Shown piece by piece: positions 13,056 through 25,549 of a stretch of 64,000 nt of DNA; position 1 is the stretch's first letter; each line of letters begins with the position of its first letter. The stretch lies in NCBI GenBank assembly GCA_009103225.1, contig RHPI01003156.1, forward strand, positions 767,339-831,338. The letters run 5' to 3'. The stretch is from Chlorokybus atmophyticus (lineage: Eukaryota > Streptophyta > Chlorokybophyceae > Chlorokybales > Chlorokybaceae). Both the position numbers and the translations under genes were made by a program. Under the pieces are notes generated by a model, which saw only the letters and a list, made by a program, of their open reading frames with translations, was not told the origin of the DNA and did no database searches.

Positions 13056-13079
13056 GCAAGCCAAAGGCCTTTGGCTTGC
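13056..13079. repeat. 24-nt perfect palindrome
   Basis: The 24 bases (half-site GCAAGCCAAAGG) are an exact palindrome with no spacer, about 360 bp upstream of the site-2 protease ATG. A regulatory role is possible but unproven. Confidence 0.7.
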
Positions 13080-13436
13080 GTTGCTTGGTGAAGTCTGTAG
13101 CATGGCTGTTCCAGCTCTAACAAGCCCCAATCGGGTGCCGCACTGCATACGTACACGATGAGTAGGCACGTAATAATGAGCGAGTTTACATGACATGCAT
13201 ACTTTGCCCATTGACAGCACTTGCAATATGCAACTTGATGGGCATTTAGATTTGCTTTAACATGCCAGTCTTATGTTAGCAGCGCAGTAAGCGCGCGCTT
13301 CTGCTCTCATGCTTGGTATTGCTGCTGTTGGCATGTTGTGATCCGGTGCCGTTGTTCGCGAGCCTACTCTCATGGTGTTTATACATTCAGGGATCAGCTG
13401 TAGTGTCCGTTCTGTTTGCTGAGTGCTTCTGGCACA

Positions 13437-15132
13437 ATGGCGGACATGTCACAGCCTCTGGTGACCCCATCAAATCCAGCACCCAGCTGGCTGCGCCAGT
13501 CGCTGCCGCTTGGCTACGTCATGGGCATTCCAGTGCGGCTGCACGTCTTGTTCTTCATTCCGATGGTACCCATGCATTCATGACGAGAAAGCCGCATATG
13601 CACCGGCTGCATGTATGCATGCACTTGCCACGTAGCAAGCATGTCCGTGGACTCGAGGGCACTTCCGCCAGTATCATAAACTCGCGTGTTGATGGCAGTC
13701 GTGCAGGAGTATTGCATTGTGGTGGCATGCGGGCTCTCATTTGCGTTGCAGCTGTGTGCTTGCAGCGTCTAGCTCATCATGCATGCAAGCGTCAAACCCA
13801 CTTCTGTCATGCCAGGCGTTGCAGCTTGCTGTGGTCACGGTCACAGGCTTTTCGCTCAGATCGTTCCTGCTGACTGCGCTGCTGCTTGGGCCAATTCTGT
13901 TAATTACAGTCCTGATACACGAATTGGGACACTGTATGGCGACGCATTCCGTTGGTGGGACGGTATATGGCATGTAAGTCCAACTGTTTCCGCAATGTAA
14001 TTATGGTGATATTGTGCAAGATAGTACAGCTGACATATCAGAAACCTATAAACATGCGAGTTGGCTTGATTTGGAGTCTGTGCATGCGCATGTCATATGC
14101 ATCTACATGTACCAGATTAGACATGTAACGCCGCATGTAACACTTGATAACGGTTTGGTGTACGACAGCTTGCTGTGGCCGCTTGGTGGATTGGCGTTCA
14201 TAGGTACGCTCTATACTGTATGCACCATTCCTTGCACCGCGTATGGCAGTATGTAAATCCACCATTGCACTTGTGTAATGCTTATACCATCTCATTGTTT
14301 GCGCCACAGGTCATGGGGGTGGGCCAGCCGATGATGTCAAAGTAGCTTTGGCTGGCCCATTAACACATCTACCGCAGGCAAGCTCACCCAGTAACGCCTT
14401 GACGCTGTGATGACACACTTACCAAAATCCGATTTATAAACAGGCTGCAGTTTGGGCCATTTTGGCACTGATAGCAGGAGGAGGGAAGATCTTGTGGCAC
14501 TACAGTGGACCGTTGCCAGGGCATTTCTTCGCTGTGCTGTTCACTGAGGCTCTGAAACTCCAGCTTTTCTTGATGCTCTTCAACCTTTGCTTGCCAGCCT
14601 ACCCTCTGGATGGAGGTAGAGATGGGTCACGTCTTGCGTACACGCGCTGATGTTGGTTTGGACAGTCTTGCGACAGAACTCTGCACTGTCAGTCTCTGAC
14701 TCTCAGACAATCTGGTTGGGTATCCGCAGGCCGCATATTTGCAGATGCGCTTCTGTTGTTTGGCTTGCCTGTGCGCACGGCAGCAATCGTAACAGGTACC
14801 TTGCCACTAGTCATGCACGTTACCATAGCTGTGACTGCATTTGCTTGCGGGAACAGCAACACAGTCAATAGCGCACATTGCGGACTTGCAATGTGAAGCT
14901 GCTCCTGCGACACTGCGTCAACTCCTCACTCTCCTTTTCAGGTGGAACCTCCCTCATCCTTTCTGTTGGTCTTGTGCTGTGGGGTTTCTCGGGCGCGGGT
15001 ATGCTCGCATCTGCGGTCGGGGTGTGGGTTGGCTACCAGGCGTTCCAGCTGCTCCAGATGGTGCGGGCCGGCACAGAGGAATCGCACCCAATGTTCCACT
15101 ACAGTGACGAACAACCTGAGAATGGTATTTGA
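13437..15132 (+). CDS. M50-family site-2 protease-like metalloprotease
   Basis: This is a polytopic zinc protease of the S2P (M50) type, which cuts substrates inside membranes. Seven exons join in phase: 13437-13565, 13816-13973, 14169-14203, 14310-14377, 14444-14615, 14730-14795 and 14942-15132 (TGA). The short N-terminus leads to a first hydrophobic span. Exon 2 holds the zinc motif HELGH inside a hydrophobic helix. Exons 3-4 give LLWPLGGLAFIG and AGPLTH, typical of the family. Exon 5 has a long hydrophobic helix and ends in PAYPLDGG, the second metal-ligand motif, completed to DGGR by exon 6. The last exon has one or two more hydrophobic spans and a short polar tail. The intron after 14377 starts with GC rather than GT. 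TGTAA signals follow at 15155 and 15169. Localisation is not determinable; no long transit peptide is visible. I am confident of the family and less so of the first exon. Confidence 0.88.
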
Positions 15133-15154
15133 AAAGATGCTCTGCTGCTTGTAG

Positions 15155-15173
15155 TGTAACAGCTGTAGTGTAA
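15155..15173 (+). terminator. TGTAA polyadenylation signals after the site-2 protease
   Basis: Two TGTAA pentamers at 15155-15159 and 15169-15173 lie 23-37 nt after the stop codon. TGTAA is the usual chlorophyte polyadenylation signal. Confidence 0.5.
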
Positions 15174-16839
15174 ATGCTCAATGTATTCATGTCATCTCAT
15201 GATGGAGACTGTAGATAGTTGGTTGTCCTTGATAACATCGCTGCGCATGGCGTTGGTTATTCCCTTGAGATGTGTATGAGCGCAGTTTGGTAGCAGGCAG
15301 GCTGTACATTTCACACACGGGACCAACGTAGCATGATTAACCCTCTTTGTTTACCGAAACATACGATTGCAAAAGCAGCCCATTGTCTACCTATCACACC
15401 TAATCAGGAGAAGTAGCAACTGATCTTCATGACCACACACCGCGATGTTGCTGCTGTGGTGTCGTCAACATGGTTGCGGCGCTATGCACTATTGTGGTGT
15501 GTTCTATTTGAGAAGGAGGCATCACCCAGTGGAAATGTTGTCAAACAGTGTTGTGCATGCGCCGGTATGTATGCTGGACGCACACAGTGTTTAGCAGAGT
15601 ATGCTTAGGGTATTGACGAATAGCAATTAGCATGCAACCTGTTGTACTGATTAGAATAGGTCAGCAGCTGGAACAGCGACTTGTTCTCTTTGGCCAGGGC
15701 GCTGCACTTGTGCGGGAGCTATGTGAGTTGCTTATCATCTCGGCACTTCAAGGTGGCTTATCCCNCCACCACCCACCACAAATGGAAACAAGAAGCCCAC
15801 ATCCCTAGAGCAGCCTAACATGTACATGCACGTACAAGCGCATGGCAGCATGCACGCAAGCATGCAAACGTAAGTTGGAGCAAGTGTACACATCTGCCGA
15901 CGTCTGCCCACCACCCACCACCACCACCACCACCACCACACACACACACACACACAGCCCGTTTGGGCAAGGTAATGATAAACGTGCGCATGTACATGCA
16001 TGTCTAACAGGGAAGGCTAGTAGCTGGTAGTTTAATGCAGTAGATTGGCCCGGTGGTGACAACGGTGAGATGTATACCAGTATGCTTGTAATGCCGGAGT
16101 GATTGTGTGCATTGCATGCGTGTGCCTAATAGCACGTCATAACCTGTACACACACAAATCCCATGTGGGCAGGTAATTGACCACTAACATGCATGCATGC
16201 ATGTCTATACGGGGAGGTCTAGTGTAGTGAGTTAGGTGTGAATGGACAGTGTATGTAGCCGGGTGGTGGTGTATACCAGCGTGTTGGTATGCTGCTGTTT
16301 AAGTCATGCATAATTACAACTACTGCGCACATATCCTGTACACCCACCCACCCACTCACCGGGTACCCACCCACAACACACCATGGCTACCGCCACATCC
16401 GCCACGAAGGCGGCTTTCATTGTTATCGGTGCTGCTTGCAAGCCCTGCAACCCCTCATGATCGCCACTGCTTAGCTCCACGCTTCAGCGTGCCACGCTGA
16501 CAGTGTGCCTACGCAGGCTGCGCTCGCTGCAATCATTACCGCCACGATATTCAAAGGACACTTAGAGGGCACGTGCAGTGTGCGCCTCGTTCGGCGGAGC
16601 TGCGGCGTCGCTTTTTCCAAGTGGTAGTGAGATGGTTGCCGCCATTAAGGGCGTCGTCGATACCGCGGCCGGCGCACGCTCGTTTTAGCAGGACTTGCGC
16701 GTAGCAGTTGATTCATTGCTGCTGGCGTCGCGTCGCCTGATACCGCCGTTCTTGGCATTAGCGTGCACCACGGCACGTTCATTGCAGCAGAACTTGGGGA
16801 GACGGTAGACGCTTCCATGGTTCAACTATGGCAGTGCTC
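15174..16839. other. Intergenic region with simple repeats
   Basis: No gene is supported here. A CCA/CA simple repeat runs at about 15908-15957, and a single N at 15765 sits at a poly-C/CCACC run. ATGCATGC-type runs occur near 16190-16203. The GC-rich stretch from about 16380 onwards may be the decayed upstream part of the LINE remnant, but nothing is recognisable until about 16840. Confidence 0.5.
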
Positions 16840-17594
16840 TCCACGACCGTGGCGCCTCAGTGGATGACGTGTCACGGGGGGTGCTGGTGCGTGGCTGACA
16901 GAAATGCCATTGACACCGACGACAAAATTATTCAGCGACACTTTTTGGCATTGTGCGTACGCTTGGGGCTACGACACCCGTTGTTGGCGGGCGTGACGCA
17001 CTGCGCCTGGTGCGGGGCAGTCAAAGGGCACTCACTTGTTTCGCTGCGGCGTGTGCCGAGCGCGTACCGCCACACACTACGCTGTGCGTGACGAGATGTT
17101 TGCCTTGCTGACGGACGCGGGGTTGGTGGTCAGCCGCGAGCATTCCGTTCCGGTTTCATGCCCATCAATGCGGGAGAGGTGCGGGGCAGACGGTTGGACT
17201 TGGTGGCATCCAAGCCGAGCCACAACAGGAAGCTGCTGCTGGACGACACGGTCACGGTGTGTGGGGATATCAATCGGCGAAGCGTTGCAAGTATGGTGAC
17301 CACCCGTCGGGAGACGCCTTCTACCTGCTCGCGATGGAGACACAGGGGACGCTGGGAGAGGACTTTGAGCATGTGCGTTTGCGTGCGCGCCACATCGCCA
17401 CTGTGCACGGGACGGAGCCACGCCGACTAGAGGGCTTCATCCGCATTTGCCGTCAGCGTGTGGCATGCGCCTTGCAGCAGGCGCAGGCGCTAGTAATCTT
17501 GGAGCAAGGAGCTGCGGCGGTGGCCGCGGTGCCGGGATGGGATCCTATGGCGCAAGGCCCTCCAACTACTGAGGCAGACGTTGTGCTTGCTTAA
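16840..17594 (+). pseudogene. Decayed 3' end of a LINE-type reverse transcriptase gene
   Basis: Pieces in different plus-strand frames together resemble the C-terminal tail downstream of the RT domain in LINE elements of plants and algae. There is a Cys-containing segment with CAWCGAVKG and FRCGVC, then HYAVRDEMFALLTDAGL, a piece ending LDLVASKP, and a tail with FYLLAMETQG followed by RQRVACALQQAQALVI. The order and spacing fit the family, but the frame changes at least twice (around 17160-17300), so it cannot encode one protein. No poly-A tail or target duplication was identified. No RT core is visible upstream, so this is a truncated fossil. The family assignment is by motif resemblance only. 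Confidence 0.55.
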
Positions 17595-17798
17595 CATGAC
17601 GGGGTGTGCGTATTGATTGTGTACTGTTGAGCAAAAAGGTATTGTGGCAGCACTGACAGCGGACGCTTGTATGTTAATGATAACAGGGGTTGAGAGATGC
17701 CCACGCTTCAACGCCACCAAGTCGACTCGGCGGTTATCTGTCTCAACCCAAAAAAGTAATGAGCACCCTCCAGTGAGGTGTGGCAGGCTGATGTGTTG

Positions 17799-18165
17799 AT
17801 GATATGGCATTGAGCGACTCGCATTGTACTCACCCATGTGTAACTGTATCTGTTAATGTGACTATCTTCAAATGCTTGGTAACTGTAAGCAGCAATGCAC
17901 ATGTGGTGGTTGTTGATTGTAGATAGAGAACGGTTGTCTTTACAACCGGATTGGTATCACTCACCAATACTACCTGGGATGATATGGCATTGAGCGACTC
18001 GCATTGTATTGCACCCATGTATAATTGTATCGAATAATGTGACTATCTTCAAATGCTTGGTAACAGCAAGCGGCAATGCATATGTGGTTGTTGTTGATTG
18101 TGGATAGAGAATGGTTGTCTTTACAACCGGATGGCATGGTATCACTCACCAATACTACCTGGGAT
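17799..18165. repeat. 180-bp tandem duplication, two copies
   Basis: Copy 1 (17799-17978) and copy 2 (17979-18165) both run from TGATATGGCATTGAGC to TACTACCTGGGA and differ by scattered substitutions and small indels. A third partial start (GGGATGAT) follows. The unit is non-coding and lies just after the LINE remnant. Confidence 0.85.
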
Positions 18166-18835
18166 GATTTGTCGAGCTGGTTTGCAACTGCGAGAACTGA
18201 TCTGTCAAGTTGTTTACAACATCATTGGCCAGCTGCGAACTGTAATTGTTACACAAGGGCCAGCCCCCTGCCAGCTCTTGCCATTGTTACTGGTTGCTCC
18301 TGCTCCTGCTCATACTGCCTGTATAGTGGAAGAGTGGTGTGTGTGGATAGAACCATGTGTACATGTGTACAAAAGATGCGAAAGGCAATTAGTACATGCA
18401 AACCGACGTGCACATGCAATGTTACCAACATCACAACCACTCACCAACTTGACCACCGGGCTGAGGCATGCGCCTGCTATCTGTCAACTACTACTAGACC
18501 AAACCCCTACTGCCCCCCTGTTAGACAAGCATGCACACAGCAATGATAGTCACCTGCACATGCGCCTTGTGTAAGCGCATTGCTGTGCATGCAAGGAGCT
18601 TTGCTGTAAGTGAACGTATATTCAAAGGAGGAGCCCCAGCCACAAGCTGACTACAGAGAAACAGCTGACACACAAATACCACTGTGACATAAGGCTGGAG
18701 TAAAGAATGCTAAGCACGTAACTGTTGCAATCACACTGTTCTGTTCAGGGCTGAGACCATTGCCAATCCGTGCGACGCACTAACCCTGCTCTGAGATTGC
18801 AAACAGACTACATATGTACAACGTTCTACAGTTTT
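18166..18835. other. Intergenic region before the DEG7 gene end
   Basis: About 670 bases without a supported gene. It contains the 3' flank of the minus-strand DEG7 gene. The open frames seen here have no recognisable content. Confidence 0.5.
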
Positions 18836-21800
18836 TCAGCTCTGGAGCGACAGCGGGGTGACTCCGTCACCAGGCACGCTGGACGTGGTACCAGACAGCG
18901 GGCTGAGCTGAGCTCCAGCGCTGAGCTCCCTTCTTTGCCAGGTGCAGGTAGTGGGGTCCAAGTAGAGCTCCCACATCGGCCAGTAGTGGAGATCAAGCTT
19001 CACTGTGAGCACCTTGGACTTGCCTGTGAGGTTGACTGTCTTGACGCGAACAAAGGCACCATCCGGAAGGGACTGCGCAAGGCTCACGAAAGTGTCCAGG
19101 TCAGCTGTTTTGTGTCCGTTGATTTCGGTGATCCACTGAAGGGCGTACAGCCCGTGCCGGTGCACGGGGCTGCCGGAGTACCACCTTGATACAAACACGC
19201 CGTACCCCTCGGGAGGCAAGTAACCCAGTTCCATCACAGCGCGATGCGGCGCCTGGAGCAGCGCACCAGCCCAGTGTATCATCCGGGACGTGCCGCGCCC
19301 GTCCAGCTCGGTAATCTTGACGGCGACTGCAGTCTCTCTGCGCTCTCTCAGTACCGTTAGGTGAAGCACACCGGGCTCTCCACCGTTGTCTTTGTTGGAG
19401 AACGCATTGTCACATGTGCGAGATACATCTCGGAAGCAGATGATGGGGCGGCCATTGGCCTGCAGTTTGCATGCATAAGGAGTAAGTAGGTTGTGGGTTT
19501 GGGACGAAACCCTGGCAATAGCATACACACAACAGTACAAAAGGTGGCAATCAGTGTTTGCACCTGCAATAGGAGATCACCAGGACGAAGCACATCGGCA
19601 GCAGGAGAGCCTGCAACACAACCTCGCACTTGCAGGACCTGTCGCCTTCGAGGATCCTTAGCGCTCAGCATCTGTTGACAAGCGCAGGTCAAGTTTATAC
19701 CAACAACCACATGTGCGACAATGGGACACTCGTGCAACACTTTTGTGGCCATGTCTTGGACACGCACACACTTTGTTGTGTTTATTGTTTGCACCATGCA
19801 ACCAACCTTGATCCACGACTCAGAAAGCCCAAAGTCCCTAGCCTTGCTTAGTGGCAGCGGATGCAGCTCTACATCCAGCACGCTGACATGTGTGCTGCGA
19901 GGCATGCGGCCAGTAATGCCGCGTATGACATTCTCCCTTGATGAGATCAGGGCCTATGTAAAAGCGCTGATGAGTCTATGCGTGCAAAGTACCATAGCAT
20001 ACCATCCGCAGTGCTGAATACTGCATACCTGAACAGTGGGTGCAATGGCATCCATGGAAAGGCCACAGACGAACTCTGTGTCTTTGGTATCACCACTGGA
20101 CAGCCTGTCTTGCTTGCTATAGCTGCCCCACAATGCTCGCACCTGTCACGGAGCTGCTCTTAGCATGCCTATTAAGCCTAGCAGTAGTAGTGCAGAATGC
20201 ACACAAAGCTGCCACAAGCATACCCTGCCAGTGTCATCGCTCAGCACACCAGAAAATGTTGAACCAAAGTCTGTGTCCAATACGACGACTTCTTCATTCA
20301 CAGCACGGTAGCGCGGGACGGACGCCGAAGGAATGTTCACAGAGGCATGTGCGTTTGTCACAAGCGACCTGCAACGACAGCAGTCAAACAACCACACATG
20401 CTTGCAGACAAGATGGTCCTAGCCATTGGCACCCTGTCACCTCACCTGCGACTCGTGGCACGCAAGTTGCGCATCAGACCAACCAAGTGCACTGCATCGC
20501 CTTGCTTAAGAACCGGCTCAGGCAGCAATACCGCGGCGCGTATGGCAGCCCTTGCGTTTGCCGGCATCATGCATGGCTGGAAAGCCAGGATGGCGAAGTT
20601 GTGGATGGGATGCAGAAACACAATCTCTGCGGGCACATCAATGGGATATGCGGCAAAGGACAACATAATGTCCGCAGCCGATGTAGGAACTGTGTTGCGG
20701 TCCACCAGAACCAATCCCAGATCCTACACACAAACAACAATGTCATGCAACAGGTCTGTGCAAAATGCACGCATACTAGAGGTGATCAGTGCAAACTGCC
20801 ACAGCTTCACCTCCGCCTGGTGAACGACCAGTCCGGTCCCGTCAAAAGACTTGCCGTGCACACCGTCAACCAATGCCACCGGTGGAATGTGGACCTAGAC
20901 AATGATCACACAACAACAAGGTCACATGCGTTGGCTCAAGACACTCTACATCACACGCGCAATGCGACTACCAAACCACACCAAGCGATGGTAGCACTGC
21001 AGTAAGCTTACAGCAACACCAACTTGCTCACTGACTTGCTGCCAACGAGAGCGCTGACAGAGAATTGGATAGAGCTGCTTCTAGTGACAAATCCAAACGC
21101 GTACCTCTACCAGCGCCAAGCTTTTCTCAACAATATCCTGTGCAGTGTCAGCTTGCACTGCTGCAGCCTCTTCCTCCTCAGGTGCAGACCAAGGCTTGGA
21201 ATCAGCCATATCACCAGCAGTTGACATCAGGCTGAATGCATCTTCAAGTTCCGGAGGTGGCGAGCGATGTTGAGCAGGAGACATAACGCATGGCGACTGC
21301 ATTAACATTATGTGAGTAACTTTGATTGCAGCGAACGACTGAGATGATGTTACGCAACAACACGAAGTACAACATTCATGCTGCTGCACATAGATGCTGA
21401 CACAGCAAGCCAAGGGGCAGAAAAAATGCCATGCGCGCATGCATGAAGCCAGTCCGCCACCAATACCTCCGGCGGAGCTGCAGCGAATGCTTCCCTTGAC
21501 CACCAAAGACCGGACGAGTCATCTCTGTTGTAAAGCCTTGGACTCGCATACCATCGCCAATCCACTGTGACCAAGACAGACTGCACACATGTTGCAATTA
21601 GCAGCTGTGAAACAAAACACAACTTCAATGTGGTACCAAGCCGTGCACAATCCCACCTTTTTGTGATGTCGATTGGACGTCGTTGTGAACTCAAGCGGTA
21701 CACGTGAGCCCTGCGCTTGTTGAGCTAGTGCTTCAATGAAAGCGTCCAAGTTCGGGGTTGGAATGCCGGCGAGAGAGTGAATCATTGCTTGCCTGCCAAA

Positions 21801-24037
21801 GGGACTCAGCAACAATGCAAACCACAGGTGCAACACATCATATGCTGTGCAATGGCAACAACTTACTTGGGCACAGCTGCACGCGAGAGCATGTACCCGG
21901 CTTCTGCGACATACACCAAACCACAATGTGCGCTAAAATTGCGCGCCTGCAGCATAAAGCAAGGTACAGTGTTGCTTGTGGTGAAAAGCCTTGCTTCGGC
22001 AGTTTACACACAATTACCTGTTGGTAGGAAAGGGCATGTATAACACCACCACAAACTTCAAGGAATGTGTCAGGAGTGATGCTGTGCAGGTCTTGAACCG
22101 TCAAGGAAGCCTGAATCTCTTTACCACCCCGTTGAAACACAACCTCAATCTGGCAAGGCCAGAGTCAGCACAACAGATCGCGGCTGGCAGTTGACATGCT
22201 GGTAAAGGCCAGTTTGCAACTGTCTTGCAGACTAGTAAGCGTGACCTTGTAGTGAACATGCGCCCATAGAAGAACGCGCACCTGTTTGCCGACATGGTCA
22301 TCAAAGGTGGCCTCAAGATCTAGGAATTGTGTCATGACTTGATCTTGCATTTTGATAAGTACATCGCCAGGCTCAAGAACCGACGCTGCTGGCCCGTTCG
22401 GAACAACAGAGTCCACCACAAGCATGCCAGTCTCCTCAGTGCCTTTCACCTAAATTTCAACCACTCAAATTGAGTATGAATGAATGCAAACAGAGCATGT
22501 AGTATACGCCTGCTGCAACATGCACACTGCTTGCCTTGCGAACAAGCTCCTCCGTTTGGGTCTGCAAACCCAACCTTCTAGTCTCGTCAAACCCTTTATG
22601 ACTAAATGTGACCTGCAGACAACAACGCCGTCAATAACTGCAGGTCACAGCTGCGCACACCGAGGGATGCTTTTCCAGCATGCAAACAAGTTGGTAGATC
22701 TCAACAGTAGCAAACATGGAACTTACACGTGTAAAAACTTTCCATGTCATCAAAGCAACAACGCGTTGGAATCAGCAACCAGTAACTCTCTTAGTGCGGA
22801 TGTGCTAGCTATTGACAGTGTGCACAACAACCATACCTGCAGTGTTCCTCGCGCAATCTGCGGAGCTGGAAACCCGGTAGTGGGTGACCATGAGCTCTGG
22901 AGCATCTTCAGCGCCCGCACAACACGGTCCAGTGGCAGGAAGAATGCGGAACTAGACTTCGTCTTGGACCCCGCATTCAGTGCTACTGCATGCCCACGTG
23001 CATCTATAACAGGGCTACCACTGCTACCCCCTTTTGTGCCCGATGCTGCCTGTCATGAAAAAGCACTTTACTATCACCACGAGCCCATGACAACCGTGCT
23101 GCTGTGCATGCAAAGCCAACCTGCAAATAAAAGGTGTTGAAGTCATTGTATCCATCTGAGCGATAGAAAGGCGCATCTCTGTCCAGCCTTGCAATGGTAC
23201 CCGACAGAATGGAAATTTTCTCACCAGAGTCATTGCCCACAACTCGAATTTCTAATCCCACCTGCGAATGACCACAGTTATTCAGTGGTACACAACAAGG
23301 TGAAGACACTAATGGACTGGGGTACAACCTGGGCATAAACTTGACTACTGCTTACATGTGCGCCCTCAGGGGCCAGAGGGACTTCGCCCACTTCCATAAA
23401 TTGCAGAGCCTTGGGATCAAATCGCATGAACCCGAAGTCATGCACTGGGTCTCGGTAGAGGGGCTGCACAACGATACATGTTGACCGACCAATGCACTGC
23501 TATTTCGCACGGCACCAACAAGCCCTGCTCTGCTTCAGCGCAAGGACATTGACAGGCAGTGCTTACATGGACAGGTATCTCCTCTCTGTTAAGGAACACG
23601 GCCTCAGCCACAACTGGGCCAGGCTTGACGACATGGCGATTGGTCAACAGCAGACCGCGCTCTTTGTCGACCACGAAGCCTGTAGCATAGCTGGAGCCAG
23701 CAGACTCGGTATCAAAGCTGCGGGTTGCAGTGACACGCAGCACCACCTGTGGCCATCAGACACGTGACACATTGTTGATAGATTGGGTTCAAATGCCCGT
23801 GACTGACGACTTTTGGCTTTTGACAAAACAACTTACTATAATTAATGGGCAATGAACAATGGACAAAGGACTTACCACGCAAGGGACAACATTCTCCAAC
23901 GCTGATCGCCAATCGTCCTGACTATGGCTGACAGACTTAGGAGACCTCACAGCACCATTGACGTTGAGCGCCGACTCCACCAAAAGCGCCTCCATGGGCA
24001 TGGCTGCTTCCTCTGATCCAGACGTTGTGCCAGCCAT
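18836..24037 (-). CDS. DEG7: DEG7-type serine protease (double HtrA/DegP-like domain with PDZ repeats)
   Basis: DEG7 proteins are large trypsin-like serine proteases of plants and algae, implicated in plastid photosystem II repair. The model starts at ATG 24035-24037 (first exon 23876-24037). The first protease domain is complete: His in TNRHVV (codon 23632-23634), Asp in VHDFGF (23437-23439) and Ser in GGSSGSP (23020-23022). PDZ-like exons follow near 22280-22449 ([17 protein letters not shown]), 22030-22150 and 21650-21790. A linker rich in Glu and Ala lies at 21100-21290. A second, degenerate protease domain follows (about 20150-20910) with [34 protein letters not shown] and FSGVLSD, and no intact triad, as is usual for DEG7. 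PDZ-like regions and the diagnostic C-terminus close the protein: [46 protein letters not shown]. The stop is TGA at 18836-18838. It contains many short introns. Not every exon border was resolved. Confidence 0.93.
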
Positions 24038-25549
24038 CTGCGACTAGGCGAGTAACACCACAATAAGTTGTGCACACGCGCAGCTGTACAAGTCTGTTGG
24101 TGCATTGCAACAATTGACTGCCTATTGAACACGACCTGTGCACACTTGGCTGTGCACATGGGCACTGCCGCAACCATCCTGCACAGCAAGCACGCACCGG
24201 CAACACCAGCTTTTGTTGGCGGAAGTTTGTCACTCGACAACATGTCAACTAGCAACCAACCACCAACTGCGTAGCTGTTGAGTATGACAGCTAGCACTTT
24301 GAAACAGACACCACAGGCGTTGCCTGCCAAGCAGACAAACTTGACGTCTCACGCTACGCGCATGCAGTGCAGAAGCCAAAATACGCACGCTCAGGCACCT
24401 ATGCATTAGTAATCTGCAAGGAGCTGTGGCCTACCACACGTAAAACCACGGTACAAAGCCACTCACTTGGTACGCCTTCACCCGCATACGTTCATCTATA
24501 CAATGAGCATGGTCGCACGCTGCGTGCCAAAGCTGTCCGCTGGCACGATAGTGACTGACCGATCTACCAAGCAGCTGTGGCCCGCAGCCACACGTTTAGG
24601 CTACAAGGTATCGCCAATACAGTAGGCCTCCACCCGCGCATACATTCATACAGTCATACAGTAAGCATCGTGACACGCGTGCCAGTGCTGCAAGGTGTCT
24701 GCACTCAAGCAAGCCGCTTGCTTACTTCCATACAGCAGTGCGGTTGCACAATTTGCGACTGCCGGCGTCGGCGCTGAGCAGCGCTCACAGGCCAAGCAGC
24801 CGTAAGGGTGGTAGCAGCAGCACCAGCCCTCCTAGAGCTCAAGCTGTGCGCGGCACCCACCGCCGAGGCCGCCCTGTGGCAGCTTCTGCTGGCTCCTTGG
24901 GCGCCTCTAGCAGTAGAAGCCCTAACGCCCAAGCAGCTGCTGCTACCACTATAGTAGCTGCCCTGCGGCCTCAACCACAACAGCCTAGCGTGCTGCTGCC
25001 GGCATAGCTGCATGCCCCCACAGCACCAACACAGTCAACAACCACCCTTTGCTGCTCACCCGCCTGCTGCCCAACAAACGCCGCCGTCAATACATTCATA
25101 AATCATCATTTGAGTCATCGGTTCCCTCATTCGGAATGAGTCATTCCTGCCGGCCAACTGACACGTACACGTGTACCAGGTACCAGGTAGTTTGCAATCT
25201 GCTGTCGCTAGTCCCAAATACGGTTAGGACTAAGACTGTTCTTTGTGCAACCTGCTTGATAAATCGGAGCCGGGCCTGATCAGGGACTATGTTGGTGTCT
25301 GTGAAAACATTGCTCAATGAGTCCCGGCTCGGGCCCTGCCGCGGAGCGAAGGATTGCACAGTGCTTGCAGGCAAAAGATGTTAGCGAAAGGGCATCAAAC
25401 TGACAGGAAACAGGACGGCTAACGGCATGGGCGCATCAAATTTTGTGCGAGGGGGCACAGCTTGTGCGTAGCACTGCAAACCCTAACCCCAACACTGTCT
25501 CCTGCGGGTTGACGCCGCCGTTGGCGTCGCTGCCGCTGTCGCCGGCGCC
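24038..25549. promoter_or_regulatory. Divergent region between DEG7 and the PheRS beta gene
   Basis: The two flanking genes start outwards from this 1.5-kb region, so it holds both promoters. It contains a diverged direct duplication (about 24415-24540 and 24570-24705) and a low-complexity GC-rich stretch at 24760-25010. An open frame there would be very rich in Ser, Ala, Arg and Pro and has no recognisable domain, so it is not called as a gene. Confidence 0.45.

Larger units (their letters stand above)
11951..13436. promoter_or_regulatory. Divergent intergenic region between the kinase and the site-2 protease
   Basis: The kinase (minus) and site-2 protease (plus) genes start at opposite ends of this 1.5-kb region, so it must hold both promoters and 5' leaders. 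No TATA box could be assigned with confidence. A CCG/GCC-rich stretch lies at 12640-12685. Two strong palindromes lie at 12972-13002 and 13056-13079. No open frame with recognisable content is present. Confidence 0.5.

Noticed and set aside
17799-18165. CRISPR-like array.
   Set aside because: Only two long diverged copies with no spacer pattern, in eukaryotic nuclear DNA.
24738-25013. Ser/Ala-rich genes on either strand between DEG7 and PheRS beta.
   Set aside because: Low-complexity GC-rich sequence open in several frames, no domain; it lies in a promoter region.
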